Positions 39,122 through 51,893 of a stretch of DNA of 64,000 nt are shown one piece after another. Location of the stretch: the NCBI GenBank assembly GCA_963989385.1, contig OZ022503.1, positions 67,988,123-68,052,122 on the forward strand, read 5' to 3'. How positions within the stretch are numbered: position 1 is the first letter of the stretch; each line of letters opens with the position of its first letter. The notes beneath the pieces were generated by a model. The model was not told the origin of the DNA, searched no databases, and saw nothing but the letters and a program-made list of their open reading frames with translations. This DNA comes from Ctena decussata. Lineage: Eukaryota; Mollusca; Bivalvia; Lucinida; Lucinidae. The position numbers and the translations under genes were made by a program.

Positions 39122-40700
39122 AGAATAACTTCCACTGCAGGCCCATATATAAAAGTTTGCTCCTTTATTACTCTGCACATGGACAATTATTTGCGCTGTT
39201 ATTTGCCCCAGGCATGTACCTATGTAATTACCGTTTACAGTGTAAAGATGGATGTTATCGGTCGCTGAACGTCGGAGCAGTAGGCGTTTAATGCATTTTC
39301 CCATAGGGTCCAATGCAAAATTGACACCTCATTTTCTCCATTCTCAAGAGCTTTGAGTCTCTGCAAAACATATACATGTGTAGACACAAATAAGTGAAAT
39401 AGAATGAAGGCTATTTCAGCTTTAGCTTTTATTCCGTTTGGGAGCTAAAGTCGCACAAACTTTTGTTTACAAAAATTTCGATGGCCTATAGTTCGCAAGT
39501 TATGCAATCAGTTGACATAAGATTGTGCTTGCATGTAGACATGTTAATGGCCTTTATATATGCCAAGTTTCAGATGGCTACCTACTCATACAAGCAAGCA
39601 GTAGCGGTTTGAAATTTTCACAATTTGGGCTACACGTTCGGGACGATTCGTGACCTTAGGTGACTTGCACAATTCGGGCTGAAACTAGTGCCAAATGAGA
39701 GGGTTGGGATAAACATTCAATTGACCATATGTGCCAAAAATTCTCGTTCTTTAGTTTTCGAGTTATAGCCCCTGGAAGTCGAAAACTGCACGACTTTGCC
39801 CTCGAATATCTCGACAACGGAGAAAGGAGAATTTCAGGGCATTTTCTCCCAAGAAATATATGGGAATTATCTGTAATTTAGCACAGTTTCAGAACGATTC
39901 GTGAAAGTCACCTTTTAAGAATAACTTCCACTGCAGGCCCATATATAAAAGTTTGCTCCTTTATTACTCTGCACAAGGACAATTATTTGCGCTGTTATTT
40001 GCCCCAGGCATGTACCTATGTAATTACCGTTTACAGTGTAAAGATGGATGTTATCGGTCGCTGAACGTCGGAGCAGTAGGCGTTTAATGCATTTTCTCAT
40101 AGGGTCCAATGCAAAATTGACACCTCATTTTCTCCATTCTCAAGAGCTTTGAATCTCTGCAAAACATATACATGTGTAGACACAAATAATTGAAATAGAA
40201 TGAAGGCTATTTCAGCTTTAGCTTTTATTCCGTTTGGGAGCTAAAGTCGCACAAACTTTTGTTTACAAAAATTTCGATGGCCTATAGTTCGCAAGTTATG
40301 CAATCAGTTGACATAAGATTGTGCATGCATGTAGACATGTTAATGACCTTTATATATGCCAAGTTTCAGATGGCTACCTACTCATACAAGCAAGCAGTAG
40401 CGGTTTGAAATTTTCACAATTTGGGCTACACGTTCGGGACGATTCGTGACCTTAGGTGACTTGCACAATTCGGGCTGAAACTAGTGCCAAATGAGAGGGT
40501 TGGGATAAACATTCAATTGACCATATGTGCCAAAAATTCTCGTTCTTTAGTTTTCGAGTTATAGCCCCTGGAAGTCGAAAACTGCACGACTTTGCCCTCG
40601 AATATCTCGACAACGGAGAAAGGAGAATTTCAGGGCATTTTCTCCCAAGAAATATATGGGAATTATCTGTAATTTAGCACAGTTTCAGAACGATTCGTGA

Positions 40701-40726
40701 AAGTCACCTTTTAAAGTCACCTTTTA
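40701..40726 (+). repeat. 13-bp tandem duplication before M52
   Basis: Same doublet with the common flank CGTGAAAG. M52 also carries TTTGGCATG, as do M47 and M56, which also follow a doublet. Confidence 0.97.
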
Positions 40727-43101
40727 AGAATAACTTCCACTGCAGGCCCATATATAAAAGTTTGCTCCTTTATTACTCTGCACATGGACAATTATTTGCG
40801 CTGTTATTTGCCCCAGGCATGTACCTATGTAATTACCGTTTACAGTGTAAAGATGGATGTTATCGGTCGCTGAACGTCGGAGCAGTAGGCGTTTAATGCA
40901 TTTTCCCATAGGGTCCAATGCAAAATTGACACCTCATTTTCTCCATTCTCAAGAGCTTTGAGTCTCTGCAAAACATATACATGTGTAGACACAAATAAGT
41001 GAAATAGAATGAAGGCTATTTCAGCTTTAGCTTTTATTCCGTTTGGGAGCTAAAGTCGCACAAACTTTTGTTTACAAAAATTTCGATGGCCTATAGTTCG
41101 CAAGTTATGCAATCAGTTGACATAAGATTTGGCATGCATGTAGACATGTTAATGACCTTTATATATGCCAAGTTTCAGATGGCTACCTACTCATACAAGC
41201 AAGCAGTAGCGGTTTGAAATTTTCACAATTTGGGCTACACGTTCGGGACGATTCGTGACCTTAGGTGACTTGCACAATTCGGGCTGAAACTAGTGCCAAA
41301 TGAGAGGGTTGGGATAAACATTCAATTGACCATATGTGCCAAAAATTCTCGTTCTTTAGTTTTCGAGTTATAGCCCCTGGAAGTCGAAAACTGCACGACT
41401 TTGCCCTCGAATATCTCGACAACGGAGAAAGGAGAATTTCAGGGCATTTTCTCCCAAGAAATATATGGGAATTATCTGTAATTTAGCACAGTTTCAGAAC
41501 GATTCGTGAAAGTCACCTTTTAAGAATAACTTCCACTGCAGGCCCATATATAAAAGTTTGCTCCTTTATTACTCTGCACAAGGACAATTATTTGCGCTGT
41601 TATTTGCCCCAGGCATGTACCTATGTAATTACCGTTTACAGTGTAAAGATGGATGTTATCGGTCGCTGAACGTCGGAGCAGTAGGCGTTTAATGCATTTT
41701 CTCATAGGGTCCAATGCAAAATTGACACCTCATTTTCTCCATTCTCAAGAGCTTTGAGTCTCTGCAAAACATATACATGTGTAGACACAAATAATTGAAA
41801 TAGAATGAAGGCTATTTCAGCTTTAGCTTTTATTCCGTTTGGGAGCTTAAGTCGCACAAACTTTTGTTTACAAAAATTTCGATGGCCTATAGTTCGCAAG
41901 TTATGCAATCAGTTGACATAAGATTGTGCATGCATGTAGACATGTTAATGACCTTTATATATGCCAAGTTTCAGATGGCTACCTACTCATACAAGCAAGC
42001 AGTAGCGGTTTGAAATTTTCACAATTTGGGCTACACGTTCGGGACGATTCGTGACCTTAGGTGACTTGCACAATTCGGGCTGAAACTAGTGCCAAATGAG
42101 AGGGTTGGGATAAACATTCAATTGACCATATGTGCCAAAAATTCTCGTTCTTTAGTTTTCGAGTTATAGCCCCTGGAAGTCGAAAACTGCACGACTTTGC
42201 CCTCGAATATCTCGACAACGGAGAAAGGAGAATTTCAGGGCATTTTCTCCCAAGAAATATATGGGAATTATCTGTAATTTAGCACAGTTTCAGAACGATT
42301 CGTGAAAGTCACCTTTTAAGAATAACTTCCACTGCAGGCCCATATATAAAAGTTTGCTCCTTTATTACTCTGCACATGGACAATTATTTGCGCTGTTATT
42401 TGCCCCAGGCATGTACCTATGTAATTACCGTTTACAGTGTAAAGATGGATGTTATCGGTCGCTGAACGTCGGAGCAGTAGGCGTTTAATGCATTTTCCCA
42501 TAGGGTCCAATGCAAAATTGACACCTCATTTTCTCCATTCTCAAGAGCTTTGAGTCTCTGCAAAACATATACATGTGTAGACACAAATAATTGAAATAGA
42601 ATGAAGGCTATTTCAGCTTTAGCTTTTATTCCGTTTGGGAGCTAAAGTCGCACAAACTTTTGTTTACAAAAATTTCGATGGCCTATAGTTCGCAAGTTAT
42701 GCAATCAGTTGACATAAGATTGTGCATGCATGTAGACATGTTAATGACCTTTATATATGCCAAGTTTCAGATGGCTACCTACTCATACAAGCAAGCAGTA
42801 GCGGTTTGAAATTTTCACAATTTGGGCTACACGTTCGGGACGATTCGTGACCTTAGGTGACTTGCACAATTCGGGCTGAAACTAGTGCCAAATGAGAGGG
42901 TTGGGATAAACATTCAATTGACCATATGTGCCAAAAATTCTCGTTCTTTAGTTTTCGAGTTATAGCCCCTGGAAGTCGAAAACTGCACGACTTTGCCCTC
43001 GAATATCTCGACAACGGAGAAAGGAGAATTTCAGGGCATTTTCTCCCAAGAAATATATGGGAATTATCTGTAATTTAGCACAGTTTCAGAACGATTCGTG
43101 A

Positions 43102-43127
43102 AAGTCACCTTTTAAAGTCACCTTTTA
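43102..43127 (+). repeat. 13-bp tandem duplication before M55
   Basis: Same doublet. The monomer that follows (M55) is otherwise a common-form copy without the TTTGGCATG marker. Confidence 0.97.
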
Positions 43128-43910
43128 AGAATAACTTCCACTGCAGGCCCATATATAAAAGTTTGCTCCTTTATTACTCTGCACATGGACAATTATTTGC
43201 GCTGTTATTTGCCCCAGGCATGTACCTATGTAATTACCGTTTACAGTGTAAAGATGGATGTTATCGGTCGCTGAACGTCGGAGCAGTAGGCGTTTAATGC
43301 ATTTTCCCATAGGGTCCAATGCAAAATTGACACCTCATTTTCTCCATTCTCAAGAGCTTTGAGTCTCTGCAAAACATATACATGTGTAGACACAAATAAG
43401 TGAAATAGAATGAAGGCTATTTCAGCTTTAGCTTTTATTCCGTTTGGGAGCTAAAGTCGCACAAACTTTTGTTTACAAAAATTTCGATGGCCTATAGTTC
43501 GCAAGTTATGCAATCAGTTGACATAAGATTGTGCATGCATGTAGACATGTTAATGACCTTTATATATGCCAAGTTTCAGATGGCTACCTACTCATACAAG
43601 CAAGCAGTAGCGGTTTGAAATTTTCACAATTTGGGCTACACGTTCGGGACGATTCGTGACCTTAGGTGACTTGCACAATTCGGGCTGAAACTAGTGCCAA
43701 ATGAGAGGGTTGGGATAAACATTCAATTGACCATATGTGCCAAAAATTCTCGTTCTTTAGTTTTCGAGTTATAGCCCCTGGAAGTCGAAAACTGCACGAC
43801 TTTGCCCTCGAATATCTCGACAACGGAGAAAGGAGAATTTCAGGGCATTTTCTCCCAAGAAATATATGGGAATTATCTGTAATTTAGCACAGTTTCAGAA
43901 CGATTCGTGA

Positions 43911-43936
43911 AAGTCACCTTTTAAAGTCACCTTTTA
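43911..43936 (+). repeat. 13-bp tandem duplication before M56
   Basis: Same doublet, one monomer after the previous one, giving two consecutive 809-base intervals. M56 carries TTTGGCATG. Confidence 0.97.
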
Positions 43937-46900
43937 AGAATAACTTCCACTGCAGGCCCATATATAAAAGTTTGCTCCTTTATTACTCTGCACATGGACA
44001 ATTATTTGCGCTGTTATTTGCCCCAGGCATGTACCTATGTAATTACCGTTTACAGTGTAAAGATGGATGTTATCGGTCGCTGAACGTCGGAGCAGTAGGC
44101 GTTTAATGCATTTTCCCATAGGGTCCAATGCAAAATTGACACCTCATTTTCTCCATTCTCAAGAGCTTTGAGTCTCTGCAAAACATATACATGTGTAGAC
44201 ACAAATAAGTGAAATAGAATGAAGGCTATTTCAGCTTTAGCTTTTATTCCGTTTGGGAGCTAAAGTCGCACAAACTTTTGTTTACAAAAATTTCGATGGC
44301 CTATAGTTCGCAAGTTATGCAATCAGTTGACATAAGATTTGGCATGCATGTAGACATGTTAATGACCTTTATATATGCCAAGTTTCAGATGGCTACCTAC
44401 TCATACAAGCAAGCAGTAGCGGTTTGAAATTTTCACAATTTGGGCTACACGTTCGGGACGATTCGTGACCTTAGGTGACTTGCACAATTCGGGCTGAAAC
44501 TAGTGCCAAATGAGAGGGTTGGGATAAACATTCAATTGACCATATGTGCCAAAAATTCTCGTTCTTTAGTTTTCGAGTTATAGCCCCTGGAAGTCGAAAA
44601 CTGCACGACTTTGCCCTCGAATATCTCGACAACGGAGAAAGGAGAATTTCAGGGCATTTTCTCCCAAGAAATATATGGGAATTATCTGTAATTTAGCACA
44701 GTTTCAGAACGATTCGTGAAAGTCACCTTTTAAGAATAACTTCCACTGCAGGCCCATATATAAAAGTTTGCTCCTTTATTACTCTGCACAAGGACAATTA
44801 TTTGCGCTGTTATTTGCCCCAGGCATGTACCTATGTAATTACCGTTTACAGTGTAAAGATGGATGTTATCGGTCGCTGAACGTCGGAGCAGTAGGCGTTT
44901 AATGCATTTTCTCATAGGGTCCAATGCAAAATTGACACCTCATTTTCTCCATTCTCAAGAGCTTTGAGTCTCTGCAAAACATATACATGTGTAGACACAA
45001 ATAATTGAAATAGAATGAAGGCTATTTCAGCTTTAGCTTTTATTCCGTTTGGGAGCTAAAGTCGCACAAACTTTTGTTTACAAAAATTTCGATGGCCTAT
45101 AGTTCGCAAGTTATGCAATCAGTTGACATAAGATTGTGCATGCATGTAGACATGTTAATGACCTTTATATATGCCAAGTTTCAGATGGCTACCTACTCAT
45201 ACAAGCAAGCAGTAGCGGTTTGAAATTTTCACAATTTGGGCTACACGTTCGGGACGATTCGTGACCTTAGGTGACTTGCACAATTCGGGCTGAAACTAGT
45301 GCCAAATGAGAGGGTTGGGATAAACATTCAATTGACCATATGTGCCAAAAATTCTCGTTCTTTAGTTTTCGAGTTATAGCCCCTGGAAGTCGAAAACTGC
45401 ACGACTTTGCCCTCGAATATCTCGACAACGGAGAAAGGAGAATTTCAGGGCATTTTCTCCCAAGAAATATATGGGAATTATCTGTAATTTAGCACAGTTT
45501 CAGAACGATTCGTGAAAGTCACCTTTTAAGACTAACTTCCACTGCAGGCCCATATATAAAAGTTTGCTCCTTTATTACTCTGCACAAGGACAATTATTTG
45601 CGCTGTTATTTGCCCCAGGCATGTACCGATGTAATTACCGTTTACAGTGTAAAGATGGATGTTATCGGTCGCTGAACGTCGGAGCAGTAGGCGTTTAATG
45701 CATTTTCTCATAGGGTCCAATGCAAAATTGACACCTCATTTTCTCCATTCTCAAGAGCTTTGAGTCTCTGCAAAACATATACATGTGTAGACACAAATAA
45801 TTGAAATAGAATGAAGGCTATTTCAGCTTTAGCTTTTATTCCGTTTGGGAGCTAAAGTCGCACAAACTTTTGTTTACAAAAATTTCGATGGCCTATAGTT
45901 CGCAAGTTATGCAATCAGTTGACATAAGATTGTGCATGCATGTAGACATGTTAATGACCTTTATATATGCCAAGTTTCAGATGGCTACCTACTCATACAA
46001 GCAAGCAGTAGCGGTTTGAAATATTAACAATTTGGGCTACACGTTCGGGACGATTCGTGACCTTAGGTGACTTGCACAATTCGGGCTGAAACTAGTGCCA
46101 AATGAGAGGGTTGGGATAAACATTCAATTGACCATATGTGCCAAAAATTCACGTTCTTTAGTTTTCGAGTTATAGCCCCTGGAAGTCGAAAACTGCACGA
46201 CTTTGCCCTCGAATATCTCGACAACGGAGAAAGGAGAATTTCAGGGCATTTTCTCCCAAGAAATATATGGGAATTATCTGTAATTTAGCACAGTTTCAGA
46301 ACGATTCGTGAAAGTCACCTTTTAAGAATAACTTCCACTGCAGGCCCATATATAAAAGTTTGCTCCTTTATTACTCTGCACATGGACAATTATTTGCGCT
46401 GTTATTTGCCCCAGGCATGTACCTATGTAATTACCGTTTACAGTGTAAAGATGGATGTTATCGGTCGCTGAACGTCGGAGCAGTAGGCCTTTAATGCATT
46501 TTCCCATAGGGTCCAATGCAAAATTGACACCTCATTTTCTCCATTCTCAAGAGCTTTGAGTCTCTGCAAAACATATACATGTGTAGACACAAATAAGTGA
46601 AATAGAATGAAGGCTATTTCAGCTTTAGCTTTTATTCCGTTTGGGAGCTAAAGTCGCACAAACTTTTGTTTACAAAAATTTCGATGGCCTATAGTTCGCA
46701 AGTTATGCAATCAGTTGACATAAGATTTGGCATGCATGTAGACATGTTAATGACCTTTATATATGCCAAGTTTCAGATGGCTACCTACTCATACAAGCAA
46801 GCAGTAGCGGTTTGAAATTTTCACAATTTGGGCTACACGTTCGGGACGATTCGTGACCTTAGGTGACTTGCACAATTCGGGCTGAAACTAGTGCCAAATG

Positions 46901-47117
46901 AGAGGGTTGGGATAAACATTCAATTGACCATATGTGCCAAAAATTCTCGTTCTTTAGTTTTCGAGTTATAGCCCCTGGAAGTCGAAAACTGCACGACTTT
47001 GCCCTCGAATATCTCGACAACGGAGAAAGGAGAATTTCAGGGCATTTTCTCCCAAGAAATATATGGGAATTATCTGTAATTTAGCACAGTTTCAGAACGA
47101 TTCGTGAAAGTCACCTT

Positions 47118-47913
47118 TTAAGAATAACTTCCACTGCAGGCCCATATATAAAAGTTTGCTCCTTTATTACTCTGCACATGGACAATTATTTGCGCTGTTA
47201 TTTGCCCCAGGCATGTACCTATGTAATTACCGTTTACAGTGTAAAGATGGATGTTATCGGTCGCTGAACGTCGGAGCAGTAGGTGTTTAATGCATTTTCC
47301 CATAGGGTCCAATGCAAAATTGACACCTCATTTTCTCCATTCTCAAGAGCTTTGAGTCTCTGCAAAACATATACATGTGTAGACACAAATAAGTGAAATA
47401 GAATGAAGGCTATTTCAGCTTTAGCTTTTATTCCGTTTGGGAGCTAAAGTCGCACAAACTTTTGTTTACAAAAATTTCGATGGCCTATAGTTCGCAAGTT
47501 ATGCAATCAGTTGACATAAGATTGTGCATGCATGTAGACATGTTAATGACCTTTATATATGCCAAGTTTCAGATGGCTACCTACTCATACAAGCAAGCAG
47601 TAGCGGTTTGAAATTTTCACAATTTGGGCTACACGTTCGGGACGATTCGTGACCTTAGGTGACTTGCACAATTCGGGCTGAAACTAGTGCCAAATGAGAG
47701 GGTTGGGATAAACATTCAATTGACCATATGTGCCAAAAATTCTCGTTCTTTAGTTTTCGAGTTATAGCCCCTGGAAGTCGAAAACTGCACGACTTTGCCC
47801 TCGAATATCTCGACAACGGAGAAAGGAGAATTTCAGGGCATTTTCTCCCAAGAAATATATGGGAATTATCTGTAATTTAGCACAGTTTCAGAACGATTCG
47901 TGAAAGTCACCTT
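47118..47913 (+). repeat. Monomer M60
   Basis: A 796-bp copy whose visible marker is AGGTGTTTA at 47281, shared only with M74 exactly 11144 bases (14 monomers) downstream. It lies immediately left of the pentamer pair and lacks the markers of M65, which helps place the left breakpoint of that duplication. Confidence 0.85.
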
Positions 47914-50900
47914 TTAAGAATAACTTCCACTGCAGGCCCATATATAAAAGTTTGCTCCTTTATTACTCTGCACATGGACAATTATTTGCGCTGTTATTTG
48001 CCCCAGGCATGTACCTATGTAATTACCGTTAACAGTGTAAAGATGGATGTTATCGGTCGCTGAACGTCGGAGCAGTAGGCGTTTAATGCATTTTCCCATA
48101 GGGTCCAATGCAAAATTGACACCTCATTTTCTCCATTCTCAAGAGCTTTGAGTCTCTGCAAAACATATACATGTGTAGACACAAATAAGTGAAATAGAAT
48201 GAAGGCTATTTCAGCTTTAGCTTTTATTCCGTTTGGGAGCTAAAGTCGCACAAACTTTTGTTTACAAAAATTTCGATGGCCTATAGTTCGCAAGTTATGC
48301 AATCAGTTGACATAAGATTGTGCATGCATGTAGACATGTTAATGACCTTTATATATGCCAAGTTTCAGATGACTACCTACTCATACAAGCAAGCAGTAGC
48401 GGTTTGAAATTTTCACAATTTGGGCTACACGTTCGGGACGATTCGTGACCTTAGGTGACTTGCACAATTCGGGCTGAAACTAGTGCCAAATGAGAGGGTT
48501 GGGATAAACATTCAATTGACCATATGTGCCAAAAATTCTCGTTCTTTAGTTTTCGAGTTATAGCCCCTGGAAGTCGAAAACTGCACGACTTTGCCCTCGA
48601 ATATCTCGACAACGGAGAAAGGAGAATTTCAGGGCATTTTCTCCCGAGAAATATATGGGAATTATCTGTAATTTAGCACAGTTTCAGAACGATTCGTGAA
48701 AGTCACCTTTTAAGAATAGCTTCCACTGCAGGCCCATATATAAAAGTTTGCTCCTTTATTACTCTGCATATGGACAATTATTTGCGCTGTTATTTGCCCC
48801 AGGCATGTACCTATGTAATTACCGTTTACAGTGTAAAGATGGATGTTATCGGTCGCTGAACGTCGGAGCAGTAGGCGTTTAATGCATTTTCCCATAGGGT
48901 CCAATGCAGAATTGACACCTCATTTTCTCCATTCTCAAGAGCTTTGAGTCTCTGCAAAACATATACATGTGTAGACACAAATAAGTGAAATAGAAGGAAG
49001 GCTATTTCAGCTTTAGCTTTTATTCCGTTTGGGAGCTAAAGTCGCACAAACTTTTGTTTACAAAAATTTCGATGGCCTATAGTTCTCAAGTTATGCAATC
49101 AGTTGACATAAGATTGTGCATGCATGTAGACATGTTAATGACCTTTATATATGCCAAGTTTCAGATGGCTACCTACTCATACAAGCAAGCAGTAGCGGTT
49201 TGAAATTTTCACAATTTGGGCTACACGTTCGGTACGATTCGTGACCTTAGGTGACTTGCACAATTCGGGCTGAAACTAGTTCCAAATGAGAGGGTTGGGA
49301 TAAACATTCAATTGACCATATGTGCCAAAAATTCTCGTTCTTTAGTTTTCGAGTTATAGCCCCTGGAAGTCGAAAACTGCACGACTTTGCCCTCGAATAT
49401 CTCGACAACGGAGAAAGGAGAATTTCAGGGCATTTTCTCCCAAGAAATATATGGGAATTATCTGTAATTTAGCACAGTTTCAGAACGATTCGTGAAAGTC
49501 ACCTTTTAAGAATAACTTCCACTGCAGGCCCATATATAAAAGTTTGCTCCTTTATTACTCTGCACATGGACAATCATTTGCGCTGTTATTTGCCCCAGGC
49601 ATGTACCTATGTAATTACCGTTTACAGTGTAAAGATGGATGTTATCGGTCGCTGAACGTCGGAGCAGTTGGCGTTTAATGTATTTTCCCATAGGGTCCAA
49701 TGCAAAATTGACACCTCATTTTCTCCATTCTCAAGAGCTTTGAGTCTCTGCAAAACATATACATGTGTAGACACAAATAAGTGAAATAGAAGGAAGGCTA
49801 TTTCAGCTTTAGCTTTTATTCCGTTTGGGAGCTAAAGTCGCACAAACTTTTGTTTACAAAAATTTCGATGGCCTATAGTTCGCAAGTTATGCAATCAGTT
49901 GACATAAGATTGTGCATGCATGTAGACATGTTAATGACCTTTATATATGCCAAGTTTCAGATGGCTACCTACTCATACAAGCAAGCAGTAGCGGTTTGAA
50001 ATTTTCACAATTTGGGCTACACGTTCGGGACGATTCGTGACCTTAGGTGACTTGCACAATTCGGGCTGAAACTAGTGCCAAATGAGAGGGTTGGGATAAA
50101 CATTCAATTGACCATATGTGCCAAAAATTCTCGTTCTTTAGTTTTCGAGTTATAGCCCCTGGAAGTCGAAAACTGCACGACTTTGCCCTCGAATATCTCG
50201 ACAACGGAGAAAGGAGAATTTCAGGGCATTTTCTCCCAAGAAATATATGGGAATTATCTGTAATTTAGCACAGTTTCAGAACGATTCGTGAAAGTCACCT
50301 TTTAAGAATAACTTCCACTGCAGGCCCATATATAAAAGTTTGCTCCTTTATTACTCTGCACATGGACAATTATTTGCGCTGTTATTTGCCCCAGGCATGT
50401 ACCTATGTAATTACCGTTTACAGTGTAAAGATGGATGTTATCGGTCGCTGAACGTCGGAGCAGTAGGCGTTTAATGCATTTTCCCATAGGGTCCAATGCA
50501 AAATTGACACCTCATTTTCTCCATTCTCAAGAGCTTTGAGTCTCTGCAAAACATATACATGTGTAGACACAAATAAGTGAAATAGAATGAAGGCTATTTC
50601 AGCTTTAGCTTTTATTCCGTTTGGGAGCTAAAGTCGCACAAACTTTTGTTTACAAAAATTTCGATGGCCTATAGTTCGCAAGTTATGCAATCAGTTGACA
50701 TAAGATTGTGCTTGCATGTAGACATGTTAATGACCTTTATATATGCCAAGTTTCAGATGGCTACCTACTCATACAAGCAAGCAGTAGCGGTTTGAAATTT
50801 TCACAATTTGGGCTACACGTTCGGGACGATTCGTGACCTTAGGTGACTTGCACAATTCGGGCTGAAACTAGTGCCAAATGAGAGGGTTGGGATAAACATT

Positions 50901-51893
50901 CAATTGACCATATGTGCCAAAAATTCTCGTTCTTTAGTTTTCGAGTTATAGCCCCTGGAAGTCGAAAACTGCACGACTTTGCCCTCGAATATCTCGACAA
51001 CGGAGAAAGGAGAATTTCAGGGCATTTTCTCCCAAGAAATATATGGGAATTATCTGTAATTTAGCACAGTTTCAGAACGATTCGTGAAAGTCACCTTTTA
51101 AGAATAACTTCCACTGCAGGCCCATATATAAAAGTTTGCTCCTTTATTACTCTGCACATGGACAATTATTTGCGCTGTTATTTGCCCCAGGCATGTACCT
51201 ATGTAATTACCGTTTACAGTGTAAAGATGGATGTTATCGGTCGCTGAACGTCGGAGCAGTAGGCGTTTAATGCATTTTCTCATAGGGTCCAATGCAAAAT
51301 TGACACCTCATTTTCTCCATTCTCAAGAGCTTTGAGTCTCTGCAAAACATATACATGTGTAGACACAAATAAGTGAAATAGAATGAAGGCTATTTCAGCT
51401 TTAGCTTTTATTCCGTTTGGGAGCTAAAGTCGCACAAACGTTTGTTTACAAAAATTTCGATGGCCTATAGTTCGCAAGTTATGCAATCAGTTGACATAAG
51501 ATTGTGCATGCATGTAGACATGTTAATGACCTTTATATATGCCAAGTTTCAGATGGCTACCTACTCATACAAGCAAGCAGTAGCGGTTTGAAATTTTCAC
51601 AATTTGGGCTACACGTTCGGGACGATTCGTGACCTTAGGTGACTTGCACAATTCGGGCTGAAACTAGTGCCAAATGAGAGGGTTGGGATAAACATTCAAT
51701 TGACCATATGTGCCAAAAATTCTCGTTCTTTAGTTTTCGAGTTATAGCCCCTGGAAGTCGAAAACTGCACGACTTTGCCCTCGAATATCTCGACAACGGA
51801 GAAAGGAGAATTTCAGGGCATTTTCTCCCAAGAAATATATGGGAATTATCTGTAATTTAGCACAGTTTCAGAACGATTCGTGAAAGTCACCTT
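47914..51893 (+). repeat. Pentamer copy A (M61-M65)
   Basis: M61 has GTTAACAG near 48028 and GATGACTACC near 48368. The M61-M62 junction has TCCCGAG near 48642. M62 has AATAGCTT, GCATATGG, GCAGAATT, AAGGAAGG, GTTCTCAAG, GGTACGATT and GTTCCAAAT between 48715 and 49287. M63 has CAATCATT near 49571, GTTGGCG near 49667, AATGTATTT near 49677 and AAGGAAGG near 49791. M64 has GTGCTTGC near 50707. M65 has TTCTCATAG near 51277 and AAACGTTTG near 51436. The M61-M62 markers and the M65 TTCTCATAG recur 3980 bases downstream. Confidence 0.9.

Larger units (their letters stand above)
36718..47117 (+). repeat. Subfamily zone M47-M59
   Basis: Thirteen copies built from a small set of markers. TTTGGCATG occurs in M47, M52, M56 and M59. 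The AAGGACAATT / TTCTCATAGG / AATAATTGAA haplotype is complete in M48, M51, M53, M57 and M58. M49 lacks the middle marker, and M54 has only the last. A 13-bp duplication precedes M47, M50, M52, M55 and M56. M48 also has CCCAAGGCATTTACC near 37603. M50 has GTGCTTGC and AATGGCC near 39526 and 39546. M53 has GAGCTTAAG near 41844, hitting the inverted repeat. M58 has AAGACTAAC at its anchor and several private changes. M59 has AGGCCTTTA near 46486. Confidence 0.9.

Noticed and set aside
41702..41908. Minus-strand 68-codon frame in M53
   Set aside because: Opened by the private GAGCTTAAG change in this copy only; no family resemblance.
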